A stretch of 64,000 bases of DNA from Actinoplanes siamensis (GTDB taxonomy: Bacteria > Actinomycetota > Actinomycetes > Mycobacteriales > Micromonosporaceae): the NCBI RefSeq assembly GCF_016862395.1, contig NZ_BOMW01000050.1, positions 1-64,000 on the forward strand. The letters are read 5' to 3'. The notes beneath the pieces are model-generated. The model did not search any database. It saw only the letters and a program-made list of their open reading frames with translations, and was not told the DNA's origin. The number at the start of each line of letters is the position of its first letter. Position 1 is the stretch's first letter. Both the position numbers and the translations under genes were made by a program. Below, one piece after another: positions 51,822 to 61,539 of this stretch.

Positions 51822-53465
51822 GTGTTCTGGGGAGCGCTCGAATGGATCCTGCTGGGAGTGGGAGGCGTCAGCGCGATCGCCTACGGGGTGCGGCGCCATC
51901 GACCTGCGCGGAAGGCGCCGTGGTGGCTGCTGGCCGGGTCGCTGGCGGCTCTCGCCGTGGGCGACGTCTGCTATTCGTACCGGCACGTCCCGATCCTGGA
52001 GGACCTCGCGGACCTCTGCTATCTGCTGATGTTCGCCCTGACCGCGTTGTGCCTGCTGCAGTTCACCCGCGGCGGCGCGCTGCTCGGGGACCGGGCACGA
52101 CTGATCGACCTGCTCGCGCTCAGCTGCTCGACGCTGCTGATCGTCTGGGTCTTCGTGATCGGGACGGACGGCCGGTTCGAGACGGTGTCGCCCGCCGACG
52201 TGATCGGAGACCTGCTGCTGCTCGGGGTGGCCAGTCGCCTGGTCGCGGCCGACCGGCGCAACGTGGCGGCCGTCCTGCTGCTGGCCGGCGCGCTCGGGAT
52301 GCTCGCCGGCGACGTCGGGTACCCGCTGGCCCGCGGCCCGCTGACCGAGTCCGCCTTCGTCGTGCTCTACGTCTGCTGGGGCCTGGCCGCTGTGCACCCG
52401 TCGATGATCCGGCTCACCGAGCCGGCGCCGGACCGGCCCAGTCCCTGGAAGTTCCGGTGGTCGGTGCTGCTCGCCGTCTCGGCCGCCGGTCCGCCCACGG
52501 TCCTGCTGATCGAGGCGCTGCGCGGCGAGGTGGAGGACGGCGTGGTGATCGCCGTCACCGGCGCGGTGACGCTGGTGCTCACGATCACCCGGCTGGCCGA
52601 CGCGATCCGGCAGAACAGTCAGGCGCTCACCCGCGAGCAGGGCCTGCGCGCGGCCACCGCGGCGCTGGTCGCGGCCGCGGACCGGCCCGCCGTGGACGCC
52701 GCGGTGCGGGCGGCGGTCGCCCAGCTGCTGCCACCCCAGGCGGTACGCCGGGTCGCGCTCGCCGACGAGTTGGCCCCCACCGAGCTGCCCGCCACGCCGG
52801 CCCTGCCGGGCAGCCGCAGCTGGTGGCTGGACGCCGCCGGCCCGGACGACCGCACGCTGGTCTGCCCGCTGCGGCTGGAGCCGCTCGACGTGGCCCGGCC
52901 CAGCGGTGGCGCGCTGATCATCACCGGCCGCCGGGAGGACCTGGTGACCGGGCACGACGCGCTCGAGGTGCTGGCCGGGCAGGCCGCGCTCGCGCTGGAC
53001 CGGATCACCCTGGTCGAGGCGGTCGGGCGGCGGGACAGCGACCTCTATCTGCGGGCTGTGATCCGCAACACCGCCGACCTGATGGCGGTGATCGACACCG
53101 ACCAGCGGATCCGGTACGCCAGCCCGGCGCTGCGCGACCTGCTCGACCAGGAGGAACTGCCCCCGCTGGCCACCCTCGACGAGCTGGTCGACCCGGACGA
53201 CCGGGCCCGGGTGCGCACCGCGCTGCGCTCGCACGGCGACGGCACGGTGCACTGCGCCCTGCAGCGGGCCGACCGGACCCAGGTGCTCGTCGAGCTGACC
53301 TACCGCGACCTGCGCGAGGACCGGCTGGTGCAGGGCCTGGTGGTGACGATGCGCGACATCACCGGCAACCACGATCCGGCCGAGCTGCACCCGTACGGGG
53401 AACACAGCGCGGAGATGCCCGCCTGGGTCAATCGCCGCTCCGCACAACAGCGTTTCCGTTACTGA
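51822..53465 (+). CDS. membrane sensor with GAF-like and PAS domains, no output domain
   Basis: A 547-residue protein. About eight membrane helices cover residues 1-275, a GAF-like region follows (LRAATAALVAAADRPAVDAA to LEVLAGQAALALDRITLVEA), then a PAS domain (DSDLYLRAVIRNTADLMAVI, RYASPALRDLL). Relatives in Micromonosporaceae usually continue into GGDEF-EAL domains; here the reading frame ends 20 residues after the PAS, followed by a terminator. GTG 51822. It may signal by protein contact or be a remnant. Confidence 0.8.
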   Translation: MFWGALEWILLGVGGVSAIAYGVRRHRPARKAPWWLLAGSLAALAVGDVCYSYRHVPILEDLADLCYLLMFALTALCLLQFTRGGALLGDRARLIDLLALSCSTLLIVWVFVIGTDGRFETVSPADVIGDLLLLGVASRLVAADRRNVAAVLLLAGALGMLAGDVGYPLARGPLTESAFVVLYVCWGLAAVHPSMIRLTEPAPDRPSPWKFRWSVLLAVSAAGPPTVLLIEALRGEVEDGVVIAVTGAVTLVLTITRLADAIRQNSQALTREQGLRAATAALVAAADRPAVDAAVRAAVAQLLPPQAVRRVALADELAPTELPATPALPGSRSWWLDAAGPDDRTLVCPLRLEPLDVARPSGGALIITGRREDLVTGHDALEVLAGQAALALDRITLVEAVGRRDSDLYLRAVIRNTADLMAVIDTDQRIRYASPALRDLLDQEELPPLATLDELVDPDDRARVRTALRSHGDGTVHCALQRADRTQVLVELTYRDLREDRLVQGLVVTMRDITGNHDPAELHPYGEHSAEMPAWVNRRSAQQRFRY

Positions 53466-53487
53466 AAGACGATTCTTTCGTACGACA

Positions 53488-53529
53488 CGAAGAAGCGCCG
53501 GTTCTCGGGGGAGATCCGGCGCTTCTTCG
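53488..53529 (+). terminator. strong hairpin terminator
   Basis: A perfect 14-bp stem (53488-53501 with 53516-53529) with a 14-base loop lies 23 bases after the PAS-sensor gene and 47 bases before the end of the convergent GlsB gene, so it may serve both. Confidence 0.85.
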
Positions 53530-53576
53530 TTCGCTCACACAACCCGCCTGCGCGGGGCCTTGCCTGCGGCCTTGCG

Positions 53577-53852
53577 TTATCGGGTCAGACCCCGGCGACC
53601 GGTCACACCGACGGTCAGGGCGACACCGATCGCGGCCAGCACGACCTGGAAGAAGAACTCGATCCAGTCGAAGCCGTTCGTGTCAGCGACACCGAAGGCC
53701 CGGGCCAGCACCGTACCCAGCAGCGCCGCGACGACACCGATGACCATGGTCAGCCAGATCGGGATGTTCTGCTTGCCGGGCACGACCAGGCGACCCAGAG
53801 CGCCGATGATCAGACCGACGATCAGGGCGGTGATGATTCCGGTGACAGTCAT
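53577..53852 (-). CDS. GlsB/YeaQ/YmgE family stress-response membrane protein
   Basis: A 91-residue protein with three membrane helices and many Gly residues (GIITALIVGLIIGALGRLVV, IWLTMVIGVVAALLGT), the transglycosylase-associated family induced by stress in many bacteria. ATG 53852 has GAGGAGGACC upstream. Single gene in context. Confidence 0.9.
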   Translation of the reverse strand: MTVTGIITALIVGLIIGALGRLVVPGKQNIPIWLTMVIGVVAALLGTVLARAFGVADTNGFDWIEFFFQVVLAAIGVALTVGVTGRRGLTR

Positions 53853-53935
53853 TGAGGTCCTCCTCGGGGGTGGTACTTGTTCGGTTGCGTCCGTCGAGCA
53901 CCTGTGTTCCCGACCCCCGGAAAACTCAAACCGCC

Positions 53936-55813
<1,878 letters not shown>

Positions 55814-55911
55814 GGTCGTCCGTTCTTCTCGGGGTGGCTGGGTCGGGCTTGTCGAGTGCCGGCTCGCACGCCGGCGCTCCTATCGTCCCACGCCCGGCCG
55901 GGCAGGTCCGA

Positions 55912-56751
55912 TCACACCCGTTCGAGCGGCTCGTGCGGGCCCGGCGGCAGCTCCACGGCAACCGGATCCCCGGGGCGGATCGCCCCACCGCGCAGCACCA
56001 CACCCATCACACCGGCCTTGCGCACCACGGCGCCGTCGGCGTCCTGCCCGAGCACCTCCTTGAGCAGCCCCGGCCGGAACCTGTTGATCTGCGCACACGG
56101 ATTCCGCAGCCCGGCGATCACCACAGCGGCCCGGAAGTCCCCGCCGCCGCGGGCATCGCGCTCCGCGGCCCGCGCGACCGCCTCCGCCGCGCGGGCCGTC
56201 GCCTCGTCCAGCGTCGCCGCCGCGGCGGCCGCCAGCACCGCCCGCACCGGCTCCCCCACAGCCGCGCCGGCATCCGTCCCGGACCCGGCCACCGCGGATC
56301 CAGCCCCTCCGGTGCCAGCCGACTCGGACCCACCCGCCACGGGCGCAGCCGCCACGGGCGCAGCCGCCACGGGCTTGGCCTTCCGCGCCTCCGCCGCCGT
56401 CCCATCGGCCGCCGCCTCCGCCGGGCCGAAGCGCAGGATCGTGCCACGCGGCAGCCCGAGCAGGTCGATCCCGCGGGTCGTCACGTTCTCCCCGATGCCG
56501 CCGGCGGGCACGTCGTAGCCCTTCCCGGCCACCTCGTCGAACAGCTCGGCCTGGATCAGATGTACCTGCCGCAGATTCGGCTGGGACGGATCCGCCCGGA
56601 CCCTGCTCCGGTGCCGCACGTTCACCCCGGCGTGGATGTCCCCCTCCACCCCGAGCCCCGCCACCAGGACGATCTCGTCCCGGTTCGGCTTGGTGAACGT
56701 GTAGGCGTCGTTCCGGCTGACCGCTGCGACTGTTCCCGACTCACCACTCAT
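55912..56751 (-). CDS. MOSC-domain protein with Ala-rich insertion
   Basis: A 279-residue MOSC-type protein (sulfur-carrying domain related to molybdenum cofactor sulfurases). MOSC segments are GVEGDIHAGVNVRHRSR, IGENVTTRGIDLLGLPRGT and GLRNPCAQINRFRPGLL, the last containing the conserved Cys. Between about residues 111 and 206, roughly 95 Ala/Gly/Pro-rich residues (PVAAAPVAAAPVAGG and so on) split the domain. ATG 56751. Reading frame and conserved parts on both sides stay intact. Confidence 0.88.
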   Translation of the reverse strand: MSGESGTVAAVSRNDAYTFTKPNRDEIVLVAGLGVEGDIHAGVNVRHRSRVRADPSQPNLRQVHLIQAELFDEVAGKGYDVPAGGIGENVTTRGIDLLGLPRGTILRFGPAEAAADGTAAEARKAKPVAAAPVAAAPVAGGSESAGTGGAGSAVAGSGTDAGAAVGEPVRAVLAAAAAATLDEATARAAEAVARAAERDARGGGDFRAAVVIAGLRNPCAQINRFRPGLLKEVLGQDADGAVVRKAGVMGVVLRGGAIRPGDPVAVELPPGPHEPLERV

Positions 56752-56989
56752 GCGCCGAGTCTCACCAGCCACCGCCCCACTTCTCGACCCCGTTTCCCAT
56801 TTCCGGTCCGGCACCGGCCCTGCCCGCGTCCACCGGCCCGGCACCCACCGGCCCGAACACCGGCCCCGCGCGATTCACACCACACCGGCCCGAGCCGGAA
56901 CCCCATCGGCCCCAAACGATCTCCAGATGCCGCCGACCCCGACCGAGCGGCTCCGGCATCCACGGCTCCGGCACCCGCGGCGCCAGGGC

Positions 56990-57523
56990 TCAGTCCGGCG
57001 GCTCCAGGAAGAGCGCGGACAGCTTGGGGAGGCGCCGCCGCATCTCGTCCTCGTTGTCGAAGTCCCACAGGTCGTCGACCGCCGGCCGGGTGCGTGGCCG
57101 GTCCTCCGCCGGCAGGGGCTCGCCGGTGGCCTGCTGGTAGGCCCGGGCCGCGATCCCGAGCACCTCCTCCGCCTCGAAGACCGCGCCGGTGTCCGCCGCC
57201 TCCTTGATCACCACCACGTTGGCCAGCACGTCGGGCGACTTGACCGCGGCGGCCACGGCCTTGCGGCCATGGGCGATCAGCCAGCCCCGGAAGGCGTCGA
57301 AACCCGCCTCGTCGGCGCCGCTGTTGATCAGATAGGCGGCGGCCCAGAGATCCTCCGTCCCGGAGGCCGCCAGCACCTTGTCCAGGTGGCGGCCCCAGGC
57401 GACGATCTCCTCCGGATCGTGCGTGGCCAGCTCGGCGACGGCACGCTCGGCCACCTCGGCGGGGGACGCCGGCCGCGACGCGGTCGCGCGGTCGATGACC
57501 GCCCAGAAATCGTCGGTTCGCAT
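56990..57523 (-). CDS. DUF4240 domain protein
   Basis: A 177-residue soluble protein. The N-terminal MRTDDFWAVIDRA and the EDLWAAAYLINSGADEAGFD, FRGWLIAHGRKAVAAAV stretches match DUF4240, a family of unknown role that is frequent in actinomycetes. ATG 57523 is divergent from the phosphotransferase gene with 53 bases between. Confidence 0.88.
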   Translation of the reverse strand: MRTDDFWAVIDRATASRPASPAEVAERAVAELATHDPEEIVAWGRHLDKVLAASGTEDLWAAAYLINSGADEAGFDAFRGWLIAHGRKAVAAAVKSPDVLANVVVIKEAADTGAVFEAEEVLGIAARAYQQATGEPLPAEDRPRTRPAVDDLWDFDNEDEMRRRLPKLSALFLEPPD

Positions 57524-57576
57524 GCGGCGATCCTGCCAGTGCCCTCCGACATTTTCGGCGACGGCAGGATGGAGTC

Positions 57577-58581
57577 ATGCGGCCGATCACTCTGCCCGAC
57601 GTTCCGTACGGCTCTACCGCCGTACGCCCGAATTGGAAAGATCTGCCGGAAACCCTGCGCGAAGCGATCACCTTGCGCCTCGGTTCCCCGGTCTGCGCCG
57701 CGCGCAGCGCCGGCGGCGGTTTCACCCGGGCCTTCGCCGCCGTCCTCGAGACCGAGGCCGGGACCAGCGCCTTCGTCAAGGCGGCGCCGCTTCACGACCC
57801 GACCTCGCAGTGGTACGCCCGGGAGGCCGCCGTCACCGCCGCCCTCCCACCGGAGGTGACCGCCGCCCGCCCGATCTGGACAATGACCGATTCTGACTGG
57901 TACGTGCTGTGCCTGGAGGCGGTCCACGGCCGCATCCCGGCACTGCCCTGGTCGCCGGACGACCTCGGCACCACGCTGCGCACCTGGTCGGCCGCGGCCA
58001 CCGCGCTCGCCTACCCGTCCCCGGCCCTGCTGGCGATCGGCCTGCCCCGCCTGCCGGACATCGTCCGCGACGAGATGTCCTGGTGGTCGCTGATCGCCAA
58101 GCGGCGGGAGCCGATGCCCGAACCGGCCCGGGACACGGTCGCGCCGCACCGCCTCGCCGACCTGGCCAAGCTCGAACGCGCCCTGCCCGACCTGGTCGCC
58201 GGCGACGCCATGACGCACGGTGACCTGCGGCTGGACAACGTGATGATCGATTCGGGCGGCCGCGGCTGGCTCTGCGACTGGACCTGGCCGTGCCTCGGCG
58301 CGCCCTGGTTCGACACGGTGCGGCTGCTGGTCAGCGCGCACGCCAGCGGCCTGGACACGGACGCCGTGCTGCGCGCGTGGGGCGCGCCGGACGACGGGGT
58401 GGACGGGGCGCTGGCCGCGCTTTCCGGGTATTGGCTGGTCAACGCGGGCAGCGAACCGAGCAGCGCGTCACCGCACAGCCGCCAGCACCAGCGGTTCAGC
58501 GGCCGGCAGGCGCTCGCCTGGCTGGCCGAGCGCCGCGGCTGGACCGCGACCCCCGAGAAGCGGCGCTGGTTCCACCGCTGA
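57577..58581 (+). CDS. APH-like phosphotransferase family protein
   Basis: A 334-residue aminoglycoside-phosphotransferase-fold kinase. The catalytic loop is THGDLRLDNVMI and the metal motif CDWTWPCLGAPWFD. The nucleotide-binding Lys is likely in TSAFVKAAPLHD. Substrates in this family range from antibiotics to sugars and choline; the sequence does not say. ATG 57577. The DNA at its 3' end is repeated downstream. Confidence 0.86.
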   Translation: MRPITLPDVPYGSTAVRPNWKDLPETLREAITLRLGSPVCAARSAGGGFTRAFAAVLETEAGTSAFVKAAPLHDPTSQWYAREAAVTAALPPEVTAARPIWTMTDSDWYVLCLEAVHGRIPALPWSPDDLGTTLRTWSAAATALAYPSPALLAIGLPRLPDIVRDEMSWWSLIAKRREPMPEPARDTVAPHRLADLAKLERALPDLVAGDAMTHGDLRLDNVMIDSGGRGWLCDWTWPCLGAPWFDTVRLLVSAHASGLDTDAVLRAWGAPDDGVDGALAALSGYWLVNAGSEPSSASPHSRQHQRFSGRQALAWLAERRGWTATPEKRRWFHR

Positions 58582-58705
58582 AGCAGCCGCAGGCTGCGCC
58601 GGTCCTGTTGGGGCCCCGCCGCTGAAGCAGCCGCAAGCGGCGCCGGCCCTGCCGGGGGCCCCGCCGCTGAAGCGGCCGCAAGCGGCGCTGGTTCCGCCGC
58701 TGGAA
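58572..58705. repeat. degenerate 44-45-bp tandem repeat from the end of the APH-like gene
   Basis: Copies begin at 58572 (covering the gene's last codons), 58616 and 58661, each opening CCRCCGCTGAAG. The third copy continues into GCGGCGCTGGTTCC, the same word that precedes the first. The tract therefore looks like duplicated gene-end sequence. Confidence 0.7.
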
Positions 58706-58941
58706 CACCCGGCTCCGCCGCCGGAGCGGGCTGCCGGCCCGCCGCGGAGCCCGCCCGCCACCGGCGCCGCATCCGCCGTTGGAGCGGAGCCGTTTTGGCG
58801 GCTCGGAGGGGTGCTGGTAGTCTGGTTCCTCGCGTGTGGTGACACGCTGTTGTTTCCTGCACCGGCATCGCCGGGTGAGACGGCCGCGCGGTGACCACTC
58901 GTTAGGACCATTTTCCGAACTAGTCAGGACAAGGCTGTCGC
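58582..58941. other. upstream region of rpsT with repeats and promoter
   Basis: This 360-base stretch holds no further gene. Its first part is the 44-45-bp repeat and GC-rich stems near 58710-58750; its second part contains the rpsT promoter and an untranslated leader of about 110 bases. Confidence 0.65.
58795..58823 (+). promoter_or_regulatory. likely rpsT promoter
   Basis: TTGGCG (58795-58800), 17 bases, TAGTCT (58818-58823) gives a good sigma-70-type actinobacterial promoter. Transcription would start near 58830, leaving a leader of about 110 bases before the rpsT GTG. Confidence 0.6.
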
Positions 58942-59208
58942 GTGGCGAACATCAAGTCCCAGATCAAGCGCAACCGGCAGAACGAGAAGGCCCGTCTGCG
59001 CAACAAGTCGGTCAAGTCGTCGCTGAAGACCGTGATCCGCAAGCTCCACGAGGCGAGCGACGCGGGCAACGCCGAGACGGCGACCGCGTTGCTGCGTGAC
59101 GCTTCGCGTCAGCTGGACAAGGCTGTCAGCAAGGGCGTCATCCACAAGAACCAGGCGGCCAACCGCAAGTCGGCCATCGCCAAGAAGATCGCCTCGCTGT
59201 CCGCCTGA
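58942..59208 (+). CDS. rpsT: 30S ribosomal protein S20
   Basis: An 88-residue helical ribosomal protein. The start [19 protein letters not shown] and the later [18 protein letters not shown] are family-typical. GTG 58942. It is divergent from or opposite to holA-comEC, as in other actinobacteria, and has its own promoter and terminators. Confidence 0.96.
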   Translation: MANIKSQIKRNRQNEKARLRNKSVKSSLKTVIRKLHEASDAGNAETATALLRDASRQLDKAVSKGVIHKNQAANRKSAIAKKIASLSA

Positions 59209-59224
59209 TCCTCCTTCGGATCAG
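59205..59224 (+). terminator. short hairpin at the rpsT stop
   Basis: A 7-bp stem (59205-59211 with 59218-59224) and a six-base loop that includes the stop codon. It may attenuate or protect the 3' end; the stronger terminator lies downstream. Confidence 0.5.
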
Positions 59225-59281
59225 ATCGGCGGCCATACGGAAGCGGCCGCCGGCTCCGCCCGCCGGCGGGCGGGCAGACGA

Positions 59282-59331
59282 ACGAAAGCGGGCATCGCCG
59301 GACCTCACGGTCCACGCGGTGCCCGCTTCGT
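59282..59331 (+). terminator. long-stem terminator after rpsT
   Basis: Sequence 59282-59304 pairs with 59309-59331 over about 20 bases with small mismatches, loop TCAC, followed by CTTTCC. This is the best candidate for the end of the rpsT transcript. Confidence 0.75.
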
Positions 59332-59364
59332 CTTTCCGCTGGCAGGCTGCTTCCCGGCACGCCC

Positions 59365-59460
59365 GCCGGGTGGAAGCCCGCCGGGTGGAAGCCCGCTCAA
59401 GGGCACGCCCGCCACGCGGGAGCCCGCTCAAGGGCACGCCCGCCGCTTGCGGCCCGCTCG
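59365..59460. repeat. tandem repeats downstream of rpsT
   Basis: Two copies of a 15-base unit ending GGGTGGAAG are followed by two copies of GCTCAAGGGCACGCCCGCC, 29 bases apart. They are GC-rich and non-coding on my reading. Confidence 0.6.
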
Positions 59461-59617
59461 GCGCCGGGTCTTTCTTCCCGAGGTACGCCGCAAGGTTCCC
59501 CATTCGCGGTACGCCCCGGGCACCCGCCCGGTCCCAGTGCCCGGGCACCCACACCCCGCGGCCGGCCGCGCACCCCACACCGCAAGCCCCGTGCGAATCC
59601 TCGGCCGGGGCCGATCG

Positions 59618-60343
59618 TCACTCGTAGCGCCGCACCGCGGACTGCCGGGCCATCTGCTGGCGTACATCCAGTTCCTCGGTCCAGGGCCGCCGCACCGGCG
59701 CCACATTGACCACCGGCGCCGCCTCGCCCCCGGAGAAACGCCCGTGCCCGGCCTCCGGGCAATCCCCCGACGGCCCGTAGTCGCCCTCCGGATCCCCGCC
59801 GACCCCGGAGAACCGGCCGCCCCCCGAGGACGACGGATCAGCCGCACGACCGGACCGCCCGTAGTCGTTGTCCGGCGGGAACCACACCACCCCGGTCGGC
59901 CGGGTCCCGGCATCCACGGGCGGTGGCGCCACCGGCGTCCGCACCCGCGGCTGCCAGTCCCCCGAGTCGAACCCGAACCCCCCGCCGCCGTCACCGGTCG
60001 GCCACTCCGGGGCATGCCCGTTGCTGTGCGGCCGGTGCACGTGCCGTTCCCGTAGCACCGCGGCGCGCGCCGCCACCGGCTCGGCCGCCGCGGCGGGCGG
60101 CGCCAGCCAACCGGCCACCAGGTCGTTGAACTTCACCATCACCGCGACCGCCATCGGCAGCACCAGCACACCCCACCAGCTGACCAGCTCGGCCAGGGCG
60201 AGCAGGACGCCCAGCGAGATCGCGCCCTCCAGGAAGACGAAGCAGAGCAGCCCGCCGGGGGTGAGGTGGCGCAGGCACAGCATCCGCGCGTACAGCGGCC
60301 GATGCGCCACGCCGGCCCGCCGGGCCCGCACCGTCCGGGTCAT
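59618..60343 (-). CDS. two-span membrane protein downstream of holA
   Basis: A 241-residue protein with two N-terminal helices (GLLCFVFLEGAISLGVLLAL, WGVLVLPMAVAVMVKF) and a long Gly/Pro/Asp-rich cytoplasmic or extracellular tail (GDWQPRVRTPVAPP and so on). No named family. Its ATG overlaps the holA stop (ATGA), so it is co-translated with holA. Confidence 0.72.
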   Translation of the reverse strand: MTRTVRARRAGVAHRPLYARMLCLRHLTPGGLLCFVFLEGAISLGVLLALAELVSWWGVLVLPMAVAVMVKFNDLVAGWLAPPAAAAEPVAARAAVLRERHVHRPHSNGHAPEWPTGDGGGGFGFDSGDWQPRVRTPVAPPPVDAGTRPTGVVWFPPDNDYGRSGRAADPSSSGGGRFSGVGGDPEGDYGPSGDCPEAGHGRFSGGEAAPVVNVAPVRRPWTEELDVRQQMARQSAVRRYE

Positions 60344-61323
60344 CGGGCGCCTCCGCCGCGCCGTGCCGCGGCCACCGCGAAGACGGCCTGCTCCAGCGCG
60401 TACCCCCGGTCCTCGGCTCCGCCCTTGACCGCCGCGTTGCAGTCGGCGGCCGCGCGCATCGCGTCGACCAGGCCCTCCGGCGTCCAGCCACGGCTGCGCT
60501 CCTGCGCCCGCTGGATCTTCCACGCCGGCATGCCCAGCGTGCTGGCCAGCTGGTACGGGTTGCCCTTGCCGGCCGACGCCACCCGCGCCACGGTCCGCAC
60601 GCCGTCGGCCAGCGCGTCGGCGATGGGCACCGGGTCGACGCCCACGTGCAGCGCCCAGCGCAGCGCTTCGAGCGCGCCGGGCAGGTCGCCGATCATCGCG
60701 GCGTCCGCCACCGTGAAGCCGCTCACCTCGGCGCGGCCCTTGTAGTAGCGGGCCACCACCGCCTCGGTGATCTTGCCGTCGGTGTCCGCGAGCAGCTGCG
60801 AGCAGGCCGCGGCGATCTCCCGCAGGTCGTTGCCGACCGAGGCGAGCAGCGCGGACGCGGCCGCCTCGTCGCACCGGCCGCCGGCCCGGCGGAACTCGTC
60901 GCGGACGAAGGCGATCCGCTCCCGGTCGCCCTTGAGCTTCGTCGCCGGCACGACGGTGGCGCCGGCTTTCTGCAGACCGTCGGCGAACGCCTTGCCCTTG
61001 GCGCCGCCCGGGTGGGTGACGATCAGGGTGACGTCGGGGTCGGGATTCCTCGCATAGGCCAGCAGGGCCGCGGCGAGCTCCTTGCGCGCGTCCTGACCGT
61101 TGCGGACGACAAGCACCCGGCGACCGCCGAACAGCGACGGGCTGAGCATCTCGGCCACCTCGCCGGGAAGGAGCTGGCCGGCTTCGTATTCCCGGACGTC
61201 CGCGCCGGGGTCGGCCGCGCGCGCCGCCTCCACCGCCGCGGTGACGGCACGGGCGGCGAGCAGTTCCTCATCGCCTTGGACGAGCAGCAACGAGGGCGGC
61301 GGCGCGACGTTCACGCCCGCCAT
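60340..61323 (-). CDS. holA: DNA polymerase III subunit delta
   Basis: Clamp-loader subunit that opens the beta clamp. The 327-residue protein shows SLLLVQGDEELLAARAVTAA, LFGGRRVLVVRNG and the later LLADTDGKITEAVVARYY, GNPYQLASTLGMPAWKIQRA. ATG 61323 is chosen; an upstream in-frame GTG-type start adds 12 residues. It lies in the usual comEC-holA-rpsT neighbourhood. Confidence 0.93.
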   Translation of the reverse strand: MAGVNVAPPPSLLLVQGDEELLAARAVTAAVEAARAADPGADVREYEAGQLLPGEVAEMLSPSLFGGRRVLVVRNGQDARKELAAALLAYARNPDPDVTLIVTHPGGAKGKAFADGLQKAGATVVPATKLKGDRERIAFVRDEFRRAGGRCDEAAASALLASVGNDLREIAAACSQLLADTDGKITEAVVARYYKGRAEVSGFTVADAAMIGDLPGALEALRWALHVGVDPVPIADALADGVRTVARVASAGKGNPYQLASTLGMPAWKIQRAQERSRGWTPEGLVDAMRAAADCNAAVKGGAEDRGYALEQAVFAVAAARRGGGAR

Positions 61324-61539
61324 ATTCGCACGTCCGGCCGACACTCCGACGAGGCTCACTCGTTGGCGTCGCGGATTCGATCACTGCACGCGAAACCCGA
61401 CATATCGGCGCTCGCGCATGCTTAGTTTGCCGTGACCTGCGCACTCCGGAAACTACGGGCAGAAGATTCGGCAGGTCATCGACCATTCCTCCCGTTCGGA
61501 AAATAGCTTACCAATCGGGCATGTCGCCCACTGTTCATG

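Larger units (their letters stand above)
59209..59617. other. intergenic region after rpsT
   Basis: No gene is supported in these 409 bases. They contain the rpsT terminators and a repeat tract at about 59365-59460 (two copies of a 15-base GGGTGGAAG-containing unit, then two copies of a GCTCAAGGGCACGCC unit). The rest shows nothing recognisable. Confidence 0.6.
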
